DNA of 64,000 bases, from positions 5,538,001 through 5,602,000 of the forward strand of contig JARUPY010000533.1 in the NCBI GenBank assembly GCA_029817715.1, given 5' to 3'. Below, one piece after another: positions 11,014-21,890 of the stretch; the stretch's first letter is position 1, and every line of letters begins with the position of its first letter. The position numbers and the translations under genes were made by a program. The DNA comes from Melastoma dodecandrum. Its lineage: Eukaryota > Streptophyta > Magnoliopsida > Myrtales > Melastomataceae. The notes beneath the pieces are model-generated. The model saw only the letters and a list, made by a program, of their open reading frames with translations. It ran no database searches and was not told the origin of the DNA.

Positions 11014-11514
11014 ATCAACAACTGTCATGAATTTGGCAGGACATGTAATTGGAATGATGCTCCTTTTGTTGCTTCTGCTGTGTTATCACTGACATCAAAA
11101 GAAAAAAGAAAGCTTTCGGGAAAATGGTGGGGCCGGGGGTTCCCCAAAACAGGGAGAGAAGACAGGGACGGACACGAGGGAGGGATAGGAAAGGAAGGGA
11201 CCACCGATTCTCCCCGAGAGTGTTTTTGTGGTGGGTATTTGCTCCTGGGTACAACCAACCAATGGGGTTGAAGCTTTTGACGTGGTGGGGATTCGAGAGC
11301 GATTCTCAGCCACCACTTCTTTGTTCCCTACCTACAACCAACTCCCCCCCCTTCCTTTTTCCCTTTTCCTTGCCTTTTCCTTCTTCCTTATCAAGCCACA
11401 GTTGAAATCCCCCATCCATCTCCGTTCGCCACAGCTCGGCGTTTGATAGAAATAATCGCCACTCGGATCCATCCCCTTTGATTAGTTCCTGCTTTTTAGT
11501 TGCTTGCTGATCCC
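11014..11514. other. Promoter/5' flank of the LNK-type gene
   Basis: This is about 500 bases between the protease pseudogene stop and the LNK-type start. It includes a C/T-rich tract at about 11,345-11,400. No coding feature is seen, and no TATA box could be assigned with confidence. Confidence 0.4.
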
Positions 11515-13637
11515 ATGGACGGATACTACGGCCGCGGAATCGACCTCCTCCCCGTCCCTCGTGATCAAGAACTGTCAGATCGGCTTCCGTCCCCGAATAG
11601 CTGGTCGCGTTGGGGAGTTCTCCGTCCCGGCGCTTTGGGGGAAGAGAACATGCTTCCGGATGACGGCTCAAATGGTGGAGCATGCGGCGCGCGGCTTGGT
11701 GTCCTACAGGATGACTGCCGGTTTGACGTTTGCCTGAGCTTACTCGACGAATATCACCCAGGTTACGGGCATAGTGGGCCTGCTGCGGAGGAGTCGGTCC
11801 ACGACTTCCTTTACGGGTGAGTACCGCCTTTCTTTACTTGACTCTTGAGGGGTTGCGCGTTTGAGTCCTGGATGAATTGATTGCGGCCTTTGTAATGCTC
11901 TGCTTTGACTCCGGTTTCGGAAACATGACATCTGGCCGGTCCCCCGTCGTCCGTGTATTTTCACAGGAATTCCTCGCTGGATGATTTGCAGTCTGCTGAG
12001 AATGGGCGACAGCACGGGCCGCTTTGCTTATGCTCTCAATGCGATCGTGATGTCATTCCTTCTGGTGATTCCTGGTTTGACTTAATTAGTTCTCCCGGGC
12101 TACAGATGAGTGCTGAAATGTCGGCAGAGTTGGAGGAACAATCCCTGTCGGAGTCCAGAGATCTCGATGACGGTGGTGGTGAGACTCCAGCAGTCCCACG
12201 GAACATGAAAGGTTACCAACCACTTCAGGTCAGGTTGCCAGTATATGATATTGGCTTATGAGTTCTCTTTCATGGAGTGATCCCTGCCGTAATAAAGATT
12301 TATCTGCTTTTTTGTTATCTTCTTCCTCACTGTAACCGGCGAAAATACTTGTAGATGGCTTGAAAATGACTTTGGTGCTTCTCAATCACATTTTATTCCA
12401 TAAAAAGTTTTGGTGAGGTAGCTGATCTTATTGCAGGGCATGCATTTGACACTGTCTTTGCGTCAGAGAGACAAGTTACTGCACAGTGTTGGCATTTGAT
12501 TTCCTTTCATTGTAAGTTAACCATGTAAGGATGTCATCCAACCTGTGCGTGTATACTTGATTAATCTTTATTCGCTAAGTCTATTCGTGGCCTCTGTGCA
12601 TTTTACTCTGTCTCCGTTCTTTTCCTTCCAAAATTATTGGTTTCATGCAATTGTTATGTGGCTCGCTCCTATAGTAATGCTATTTTTTCCTCTTCCGCGC
12701 CTTACTGGGAAACAGCAAAGTTTTCAGATACACTTGGACCTATCTCCCTCATGCCACTTTTGTTTACGATTTTTCACTAGGACTCCCGGCCGTACAATGG
12801 AAAAATCGTACCTTCTGGTCAGTCTGGGCAGCAGCACTACCCAGACGTTAGCGAGTCATCTTCTGAGGAGGTTGCTTTGGAGGATCTTAAAATGGCGATG
12901 ACACTGGTAATAACTAGAGGTCTAATTTACCTTACTCTCATCATTGCGATGCTCAAACAGAGCCTTATTAGTGTCTCGTTTCAATATGGGACAGCTGTCT
13001 GATTGGACTCGAATCTGCTTAAGAGATGCACTGTATCGCCTAGCTGATAATTCAAAACAGCGTCTGGTAAGAGCAGATGGTCAAGAGAGAGGGTCCAGCA
13101 TCAGGAAACCTCCACTAACGCGGGCTGATAAGAGGTGGGTTCCGACGACAAATTTCTCTTCACGGCATTTTACCTTCTTCCCAGAGTCTTCTTCATCTGC
13201 CTGAGTATGTGGTGTGGACATGGTTCAGGGTGATAAATTCTTCTAATGTACGCGAAACTAGAATTCAGGCTTGTTGATTTCTAGTAGCCATGGTGGATCC
13301 TCATAGTCTGCCTGCAATGCAAGTCATGAATAGCACGTGCATGACTTTTCTTACACTCATTACTTGCAGGTCTCCAAAAGGACCTAACGAATCGAAGACA
13401 AACGTCATTGATCGAGCAGTTGCAAATATAATGTTCAACAGAATGGATTCCTGGTCACAAGAAGATCATTATTCGGCATCGGCACATGCGGGATCAAATA
13501 CCGTGAATCTCTGCGCTTGCGTAGCGCAGTGTTCCCCTGACTGGAACCTGCCGGCAATTTGCCTCGATGAGAAAGATTACCAGTTCTCTCAAGAGTTCGA
13601 AGTCCCTGGACTATCTGAAGAAGCCATGGCTGAGTAA
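11515..13637 (+). CDS. LNK-type clock-associated transcriptional coactivator (five exons)
   Basis: The exons are 11515-11816, 11967-12228, 12781-12906, 12995-13134 and 13370-13637. All have GT-AG borders and consistent phase, giving 365 aa. The N terminus (MDGYYGRGIDLLPVP, then SDRLPSPNSWSRWG) and the two C-terminal blocks match my recollection of plant LNK proteins: TRICLRDALYRLA about residues 230-245 and ESKTNVIDRAVANIMFN near the end. LNK proteins are nuclear partners of RVE MYB factors and activate evening clock genes such as PRR5 and TOC1. The related XRI1 family shares the RICLRDALYRLA helix and is the main alternative. The gene looks intact, although it lies between a protease pseudogene and a zinc-finger pseudogene. 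Confidence 0.65.
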
Positions 13638-14027
13638 ATAAAAATGCCAGTGAATTTATATGGTAGTTAAGTGTCTGTCCGCTCTGTCCGTCAGCAGCAT
13701 TAAGTATTGAGCAGTACTGGGAAGATTCCCACTGAATCCTGTTTGTGAAGGAAGAAAGGGCAAATTCTGCAAGTTTATTCGATATCATAATTGGATTAAC
13801 AAGACATGCATAATCATCGGGGGCCTTAAAATAGGCGCAGGGTGCTGCAGATGGCAATTTCTCTTTTCCACTTAATTGAGAGATTTTTTGTTTCCAGGAA
13901 TGACATTTGATCCCAGAACAGATCTTAATAAGACTACATCCATTCACATCACGCTCAGGCTATTCCAACTCCTGATCAAACTATGCCTTTCTGCAATAGA
14001 TGAATCCAGGCAATAGTATCTCTTCGT
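13638..14027. other. 3' flank of the LNK-type gene
   Basis: AT-rich sequence after the stop with an aataaa-like signal directly downstream (taaataaaaa). No gene is seen. Confidence 0.35.
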
Positions 14028-14520
14028 GCCCCGATGAAGGAAACTGTAGCCCAGAAGCCATCCCCGTCATCAGTCCGGCCCGAAGATGACGGTGCCCTCT
14101 CGCTTGACCTTAAACTAGCCAACAGTCAAGACCTCCAAAGGCCATTTGTCCTGGTTGTCTAAGTCGAGTTCGGGGTCGAAACCAGTAATTGATGCCACGA
14201 GCCTGATTGAAGTCGGGAACCCTGACAAATGAATCGGGCTCCCTCGATGATACCAAGAGGGCCTTTACGTGTAACTTCTGTGCCAGGAGCTTCCCGACAT
14301 AGCAGGCGCTCGGAGGCCACCAGAACACCCACAAACAGGAGCGTGCGATCGCCAAGCAGCGTCAGATGGCCTTGCAGATGGTCCCCACTTTGGCGACATC
14401 CGCATATCATCCTCACAACCACCATCGCATGCTCCAGAAACACCCTCTCACCCATGAGTTTCGATATGTATGGATCACTCAAAGGAACTTTTGGCCGATC
14501 TCAGTGAGGGTCCGCACTTG
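14028..14520 (+). pseudogene. Single C2H2 zinc-finger gene, decayed
   Basis: The remnant has an EAR-like repression motif (LSLDLKLA, near 14,100) and one plant QALGGH zinc finger (14,265-14,345). The finger reads FTCNFCARSFPT, then a TAG stop where serine is expected, then QALGGHQNTHKQER. There are also stops at about 14,159 and in the linker, and a frameshift near 14,175. Functional relatives (KNUCKLES/ZFP4/GIS-type regulators) are single-exon genes that bind DNA through the QALGGH helix and repress through EAR. This copy is disabled. Identity rests on the finger; the exact subfamily is not resolved. Confidence 0.85.
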
Positions 14521-14630
14521 GGGTGAGGCAAATATTCCATGATTCAGAAGGTTGCCTGTTGTGGGAGGCTTGGCCGGCCCCGACCATTTCGGTTTTCAAG
14601 GCCGTAACTTTATCAACACTGATGGTAACA

Positions 14631-14740
14631 GTGTTCCGAATCATTTTTGAACGTCCGAGGTATTCGAGCTTCCGTGCGTATCTTTATCGATTCCTGTGGC
14701 TGTCTGTCTGTCTGCTTCACAGTGAATTTTCAAACAATAA
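14631..14740 (+). pseudogene. Remnant of a KIX-unit terminal-exon region
   Basis: The sequence from about 14,640 (tttttgaacgtccgaggtat) through the acceptor ctgcttcacag and gtgaattttcaa matches the intron end and first bases of the terminal exons at 2001 and 24,712. It breaks off into an A-rich tract after about 14,736. It marks another former KIX unit upstream of the present array. Confidence 0.7.
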
Positions 14741-14980
14741 AGGAAAAAAAAAAAACAAAAAGGGAGGGAGGGATCTGTCGCGCGTGGGCTTTCCCTCTCC
14801 CTCTCCACACCAATAATTCAACCCGTCCCCATTCCCATGGTTTTTATTTTTATTTTATTTGACTAAATCAAAACTATGACAAATCATTTTAATAGTTAGT
14901 AAGTCTAATTCTACATATATTATTACAAAAGTACTGATTCCCTCCCAGTCGACTCAATTCCGGAGGGGACGAGGAAAGCG

Positions 14981-16192
14981 ATGGATAACAAGAACTGGAG
15001 GCCCTCCCCCTCCCCTCAAGGCGGAGCAGGCGGCGTTGCTCGAGGAGCGGACGCAACTCCCCCGGAAGCCGGCGATTGGAGATCTTCATTGTCGGCCGAC
15101 TCCAGAGATAGGATCGTCAACAAGATGTATGATTAGTTCCATTTCCCTCTAGATTTCACCTATTTACTTTTCCCTGGAGATTTACCTGTTCTGAAACTAG
15201 CTAAAGAGGATGGTCCCTGCGTATTGAGTTTTTTTTCGTTTAGAGGGTCTTCCTTTTAGGGATTATTTCACTCGCCTCTATAAATCTTGTTGTCCACATC
15301 TTCATGACCAGTGTTCACGAATCTCATCCAAGAGCAGGATTTTCATCCCCCCACTGCTCGTACGTTGTTCGATGAGTATTCAAACCTGGGAACTGCTAAA
15401 ATCCTATAGAACTAGGAAATTCGAAGCCTTGATAAGGTTTTTCCTGTTTATTTTTTTCCTCTTACTAGGAGAAACATTCATTTGAATTTTGGGAGGATCG
15501 TTCTTCGACAACTTCAAATATTGTGTGCTTTCTTTGTGTGGCCCCCGGGAATGTTGTGATTGTCCGTTTTAGATAAAGTGGGCTCATCAGTTAACTGCTT
15601 TAATAAGAATATAATAACCCAGATGTTTCAAAAAATTGCTCCTCAAAGGGTCACTGTATTTATTCATCGAGTTTACATTTACTCTGTAGAATGGAGACTT
15701 TGAAGAAGCATCTGCCTGTTTCTGGCCCAGAGGGATTGAGAGAAATTGCTGTGAGATTTGAAGAGAAGATTTACCATGTTGCATCAAGCCAGGTACCAAT
15801 TGCTTTATCATGAGTGGATGGCACTATCATGGGCCATTAGATATTTTCTTGAGAAAAACAAACATTACTGTGGGGCAGACATAGAGCCTGACTAGTGGGG
15901 CAGACATCGAGGTAAATGCACACTACCTTACTTTTACATTACAAAGAGCTTGTTATCCGGAGCAATATAATGTTGAGCAGAGAAAATTATTGTCCTGATT
16001 GAAGATAATTGATGTTCATTTTAGCTAGCGAGTGACTATTCAAGCATTTTTATTGACGGCTTTCTTTACAGCCTGATTATCTGAGGAAGATATCGTTGAA
16101 GATACTGACAATGGAATCCAAGTCTCAAAATACGATTTCTAATTCCATGCCATCCAACTCTAGTGTCTGTATTGACAAGCCTTCTAACACAG
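14981..16192 (+). CDS. KIX unit A: MED15 exons 1-3 with original ATG
   Basis: Exon 1 is 14981-15126 (MDNKNWRPSP to IVNK), exon 2 is 15690-15792 ([12 protein letters not shown] to VASSQ) and exon 3 is 16072-16192 ([11 protein letters not shown] to PSNT). The splice signals (gtatga, ctgtag, gtacca, tttacag, gtatga) and phases equal those of full MED15. The upstream sequence also resembles the MED15 5' leader (ggacgaggaaagcgatgg). Exon 2 has a 9-base in-frame deletion relative to the other copies (GLREIAVRF). In MED15 the KIX three-helix domain binds transcription-activator motifs. No downstream terminal exon directly follows; the next sequence is unit B. It may be the 5' end of a longer transcript or a pseudogene. 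Confidence 0.65.
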
Positions 16193-16335
16193 GTATGATT
16201 GGCTACCTCCTTTATCACTGAGCGGTCATTTAGGGGCCTTAACTAATGATCCGGGCTGTTTGCTGCCTTTCCTTTTGTTGTTTCTACGTGCATGCTCATC
16301 TATGTTTCAAGTCAAACTTTCCATTCTGTTTCTAC

Positions 16336-17518
16336 ATGCCCTCCCCCTCCCCTCAAGGCGGAGCAGGCGGCGTTGCTCGAGGAGCGGACGCCCCTCCCCC
16401 AGAAGCCGGCGATTGGAGATCTGAATTGTCGGCCGACTCCAGAGATAGGATCGTCAGCAAGATGTATGATTAGTTCCATTTCCCTCTAGATTTCACCGAT
16501 TTGCTTTCCCTGGAGATTTTTCTGTTCTAAAACTGGCTAAAGAGGATGGTCCCCGCGTATTGAGTTTTTTTCGTGTAGAGGGTCTTCCTTTTAGGGATTA
16601 TTTCACTCGCCTCTATAAATCTTGTTGTCCACATCTTCATGACCAGTGTTCACGAATCTCATCCAAGAGCAGGATTTTCATCCCCCCCCATCAATGCTCG
16701 TACGTTGTGCGATGAGTATTCAAACTGTGAACTGCTAAAATCGTATAGAACTAGGAAATTCGAAGCCTTGATAAGGTTTTTCCTGTTTATTTTTTTCCTC
16801 TACTAGGAGAAACTTTCATTTGAATTTTGGGAGGATCGTTCTCCGACAACTTCAAATATTGTGTGCTTTCTTTGTGTGGCCCCTGTTAGATAAAGTTGGC
16901 TGATCAGTTAACTGCTTTAATAAGAATATAATAACCCAGATGTTTCAAAAAATTGCTCCTCAAAGTGTCACTGTATTTATTCATCGAGTTTGCATTTACT
17001 CTGTAGAATGGAGACTTTGAAGAAGCATCAGCCTGTTTCTAGCCCAGAGAGATTGAGCGAACTCAAAGAAACTGCTGTGAGATTTGAAGAGAAGATTTAC
17101 CATGTTGCATCAAGCCAGGTACCAATTGCTTTATCATGAGTGGATGGCACTATCGTGGGCAATTTGATATTTTCTTGAGAAAAACAAACATTACTGTGGG
17201 GCAGACATAGAGCCTGACTAGTGGGGCAGGCATTGAGGTAAATGCACACTACCTTACTTTTACACTAAAAAGAGCTTGTTATCCGGAGCAATATAATGTT
17301 GAGCAGAGAAAATTATTGTCCTGATTGAAGATAATTGATGTTCATTTTAGCTAGCGAGTGACTATCCAAGCATTTTTATTGACGACTTTCTTTACAGCCT
17401 GATTATCTGAGGAAGATATCGTTGAAGATACTGACAATGGAATCCAAGTCTCAAAATACGATTTCTAATTCCATGCCATCCAACTCTAGTGTCTGTATTG
17501 ACAGGCCTTCTGACACAG
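16336..17518 (+). CDS. KIX unit B: MED15 exons 1-3, start from junction ATG
   Basis: Exon 1 is 16336-16463, exon 2 is 17007-17118 and exon 3 is 17398-17518. The first codons of MED15 (MDNxNWR) are replaced by intron-3-derived sequence whose tttctacATG joins in frame to CCCTCCCC, giving MPSPSPQGGAGG and then the normal [13 protein letters not shown]. Exon 2 carries SSPERLSELKE changes. All splice signals are preserved. The unit repeats about every 1.33 kb. Its downstream intron is split by the LTR-type insertion at 17,626. Whether this ATG is used is unknown. Confidence 0.6.
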
Positions 17519-17862
17519 GTATGATTGGCTACCTCCTTTATCAGTGAGCGGTCATTTAGGGGCCTGAACTAATGATCCGGGCTGTTTGCTTGCTTTCCTT
17601 TTGTTGTTTCTACGTGCATGCTCATTGTACGCGCGCCTTCCGGCCTAGCACGCGCGCGGGCGCTAGTCCCTCATCCAAAAATGGCTCCGTTTGTAAAAAT
17701 GTGTTGTTGTTTAACCTAGGTAAACAATTACGGAGTCGCCACCGACTTTTATTTTAAAACTGTTAAGTCGGAAAAACAGCTGGTTCGGGGATTCTTAATT
17801 ACTAACTCTTACACTGAACATGCGAAAAGGGTGGCGTTTGCTCCAAAAGTTTGCTTTTGGTT

Positions 17863-17960
17863 AACGGGTGTTGGACCCGATCCGGGCATGACTCCGGACT
17901 CATCTCAATGTTTTACGGGCGTTGGACCCGATCCGGGCTTTTTGGGCCCGAACTCATGTG
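17863..17960. repeat. Two-copy tandem repeat inside the LTR-type element
   Basis: The core cgttggacccgatccgggc (with one variant base) occurs twice about 51 bp apart, each followed by a C-rich actcat segment. It may be a regulatory repeat of the element. Confidence 0.75.
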
Positions 17961-18674
17961 TGTTGATTTAGCAAACAACATGCGACGATAAAATCCTAAA
18001 AGCCTAATAACATGCACAGCAACCACAGATCAAGTATTTAGATCAAAGGGAGCGGGGAAGGGTGGTGATCGTGGGCCTATGCACTTGGGCCCACGACCCG
18101 TTACATGTGGAAATAATAAAACTTCGGGAGGCCCGCACCTCCCTCATGTACCTGAAATGACGGTTGTGGCCGCTTTATAATCTTGACATCGCGGTTTTTA
18201 CACACGCGGAGAAATCCACGCGGTTTGATACACGCGCCTTCAAGTAATCTTTGAATGCGCCTTTGAGTAGTCTTCGAGAATTTGGTGTCGATCTTCCGAA
18301 GTCGCATGCTCAGTGTACATGCAAAAAAAATAAAATAAAAGTGTGCGTGCTTAGTATTTGTTAAACTTAATGAAATTCGATCAAATTAAGAAAAGTAAGG
18401 CATGTCTTACCGCCTTGGTCGGATATGTTCAATTAAAATATATTGTCGGAAATGTTCGTGAAGTCCCACCGTGTTTTACATGCAAAACAAAACGAAAACG
18501 GAGGTTAATATTGCTCATAATAAAAATCATACTAATTTCATAAAAATTTAAAATTTTGACGGAAGCAAGAATACACAAGAAGGTAAACATATTTTGATCG
18601 CATTTAACTAAAATACTTAATAAATTGTTTAAGAGTTGTTTAGGATTCAAATGTCAAATATAAAAAAAAAAAAT

Positions 18675-18739
18675 GAGACAGACTATTATAAAATTATCAA
18701 TTAGAATAAGACAAACCATTATGAAATTATCAATTAGAC
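18675..18739. repeat. Short AT-rich direct repeat, period about 33 bp
   Basis: Two imperfect copies (agacagactattataaaatt and agacaaaccattatgaaatt) lie in tandem in the AT-rich part of the insertion. No function is suggested. Confidence 0.7.
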
Positions 18740-20538
18740 CTACGGCAATTCAAATTGAATAAATGATGATAATAATAAAACAAAAAGAAACAAAACAAAA
18801 AAGAATCTCACCTTTCTGAGAGGATTGACGGTCATCCATGCCCGTAGCTGGGGAGTTCGACTTTGTTAGGCACGAAGAGTGCTGCGACCCGGGCGAAATC
18901 CAAGTGAGGCCACAACTCCGTCTCCGTGGATCAATGGCTGGAATAGACGTTGCGCCAACGGGGGTCTAGTAGCCAAGGTTGGGGAGACGCCGACGGAAAA
19001 TATTAAAGGGCCAGTGACGTTGGGAAGGGGTTCGCCGCTGTTAAATTCGGAGACGTCGGGGGGCTGGACGGTCGTTGCCAGACCGCCGTTTGCTGGATCC
19101 AAGGGCGTCGGGAGGATATGGGCTCACCGCTGCCATAGAGAACACCGTGAGGAAAGGGGGATACTGCGGCTGGATCTGGGATTGTCGGGGAAGAGTGGGT
19201 CTTCCGCCGTTGGCTCTGGGAACGCCAAGGAGAGGTGGTCCTGTCACCGTTGAGGATGCTGGGGACGCCGAGGAGAGGCTGGCTCGTCGGGGGAACGGTT
19301 GGTTCGCCGGGGAAGGGCTGGCTCCAGGGGGAGCTGATCACGGCTAAAAGGGAGAGGGAGGGGGTCGTCGCAGCTTCTGGTCAAATTGGGTCTGTGATCA
19401 TGGGTCTCCAAGCACTCTAATGAGGAGGATTGCTCACTTCATCATCGCTGGGAACGAGCTACAAGGGTTGAGCACGCTGTCGTCGTAGAAAGCCGGGAGG
19501 AGACTATAGTTCGCCGTTGTTGGCTCAGGACCGAGGAGGACAGATTGCTGTCGTCTTTTGAAGGATGCGGTTGATCCTGGAAGACGCCGGGGGAAGGCCA
19601 GGAAGTTGGGGAGCGCCGAGGAGTGGTGGAGCTGCCACTACTGTTGGATCTGAGGGATCACTGTGGTTTGGTTGCTGGGGGATGACAGGTTTACTGTGGC
19701 TGGGCTCGGAAACGGTCGTTACTGGAGAGACAGGGTCGGCAATGGGGGAATCCTGGAGGTGCATTGCGAGGCAACAGTCACCATTGTTGTCTAGCCGGGG
19801 TGGTCCGGAAGGCTTGGGATCAATCGCCGCCGGGTCTGGAGCGTCGGGAAGCTGGGAGTCTGCTGCTGTTGTTGTCGCTGTTACGGGCATCGCCTACTGC
19901 TCTATGGACCTGCACAGACGAATAAAAAGCATCAAGCAGAAAGGAGGCCTCTTGCGAAGCCAGAGGCTACTGGGGTGACATTTGCAGGTTCTCGGTTTCA
20001 TGACCAGCGACAGATGCTGGAGACGGATGAGTTGAGTGACCAAAAGGACTCCGATCGCGCTTTAGATTGTTGGCGTGACGTCCTTCCGATAGCGAGCATT
20101 TCAGCCGGCTGCTTGAGCAAGCATCCTGGTGTGGGTTGGCTGGACGGGGTTTCCATGTCTTTGGCATGGGACTACCTTGGTTTAGAAAACGATGGAGCAG
20201 CAGTCGGGAAGCGGCCAGGGGCGGATTAGGGACCGGTGTTTTCCTGGTGAAGTGGTCGAGTCTCCGAAGGTGAATTCTTTTTTAAGGTCAGTGATCTCCT
20301 CCTTCTGTATGTAGGTGGTCTGTTTTTTGTGTTTCTCTCCCCCCTCCCAAAAAAAAGTGATGGGTGTTGACGGTCTCCTTTAATCTGTCTCTCCCCTAGG
20401 AAAATCTCCCAGTTCCGAAAATCTCGGGGAATCATGGGATGTCGGTGGTTTTTGTTCACCGAGATCTTGGGGAGGATCAGAGGTGAGTGGATAAGCTGTT
20501 AGTCGGTTCCGATTTTTCTGGATGGTGGCTGTGGGATG

Positions 20539-20935
20539 ATAACAACACTGAACCACGTAAAGCACTGTCTGTTCAACGGATATAGTGGAATAATTAGGAC
20601 CCTTGATGTTCCTATCTGCATCACGAAACTGTCGGCGGACACCGTCTTTTGTTTGCAGCATAAGGGATTTTCTGGGGTTGCTTTGCATTTTGTGAAGGAT
20701 GAAAGGACCAGCCTCAGTTTGACTCTGGAGAGTGCAAACATTCCAATCGCAGTGGCCAAGAAAGGAAATAAATAGATGGAAATGATTTTTGGTACAGACT
20801 GGGAGTGGAGGCTCTACGCCAAAGGAATGCTGGAGTTGAGTATATTTATCAAATGACCAAGAGTTTTGAGAGGCTGTCTTTCCTGTATCTCCTTACTGGT
20901 AATACGGACAAGCTGACGAAGATGTTGAAACCTGG
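20539..20935 (+). pseudogene. Captured coatomer alpha-subunit (COPA) fragment
   Basis: The frame reads TTLNHVKHCL, GIIRTLDVPICITK and FCLQHKGFSGVALHFVKDER, then NIPIAVA. In another frame it continues WYRLGVEALRQ, then FERLSFLYLLTGN and KLTKMLK. This is the order and spacing of the alpha-COP central region, with an internal stretch missing between FCL and QHKGF and a frameshift near 20,770. Alpha-COP is part of the COPI coat on Golgi vesicles. The fragment lies wholly inside the LTR-type insertion, so it appears to be a transduplicated host-gene piece. It cannot encode a working subunit. Identification is by recall of the family. Confidence 0.8.
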
Positions 20936-21890
20936 TTTCCGCAGGATGTTCTTGTCTGCACTGGCTGCTCGAGAATCTATTGTCATCGATATGTATTTCG
21001 GGATGTTACATGGCTGCAACATTGATTTGTTCATCCCGTTTTCTGTAATTGATTGAATCTTCACTTGGTGACACTCCCATCCGGATGAAGCTGAACATGA
21101 AGTCCGTTTCCTGTGAAATTGCAGGCACAAGACATTCACAGATATTATGCGGGGTTGTAATTTGGTGGTGAGCCAATCCGTGTACATGAGCATGACTAGA
21201 AAGCTGTCAGGATGAAATTCAATCTGCATCAATCCCTTTATTCTTGACTTTGTGTCTCTGAAAATCCTTCGTTTCAATCGGCAAGTGGGGGGCCATCATG
21301 CGTGCAGAGATGTCATAGACAAGGACATACATTAAAATGTTAAAGTAAAAGAAAATGAATAAAACAAATAATAATAATAATAAAAACTAAAGAAGACAGA
21401 AACCGAAGCTGTCCAGTGATTAGGATTGGTTGGCTCATTAGAAGATCCATTGGAGGCAACTACAAGGAATCCTGCGAGGTTTGCTCCAGAACAAAACTTC
21501 TGTGGGCTTTCGGTCACTCTGAGCTTTTTTTGCCTCATCATTTGGAAATCCATGCCCGTCCGCCTGGTGATGAACCACGACCATGATAGCCCAGACCTCT
21601 TCCGCTAACCCCATGTGATTTGGCGAACTACAACGATATGTCGCTTGACCGAAAGCATTCCATGATTGGGAAGACATCCCTCTGTGCATTTGGTAAGGGC
21701 TGCCGGGGGATCTAGGAATCAGATGATGAGTAAATCTTTGGGGCGGAACAGTTTGACACATCTTACTATTGGAAGGAATACAAGTGTTAAATATCACAGT
21801 GAACATGTATAAAAAAAATCTAAAAAAAGGTTAATTTGGGGTATTTACACTCATCTATGTTTCAATTCAAACTTTCCATCCTGTTTCTAC

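Larger units (their letters stand above)
17626..21849. mobile_element. 4.2-kb LTR-type insertion with 5-bp target duplication
   Basis: The element begins TGTAC and ends TTTACA and is flanked by ctcat at 17621-17625 and 21850-21854. The uninterrupted site (tgcatgctcatctatgtttc) exists in the other KIX units, so both borders are defined to the base. TG...CA ends plus a 5-bp duplication are the hallmark of LTR-retrotransposon integration. The start contains gttaagtcggaaaaacag and ggagtcgccaccga, motifs I associate with long LTRs of Tat/Ogre-type Gypsy elements. No gag or pol domain and no internal LTR pair were found, so it is most likely a solo LTR or a non-autonomous element. It carries a coatomer-alpha fragment. 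Confidence 0.85.

Noticed and set aside
17863..17960. CRISPR-like or other repeat array
   Set aside because: Only two imperfect copies in a plant LTR-type element; no spacers or associated genes.
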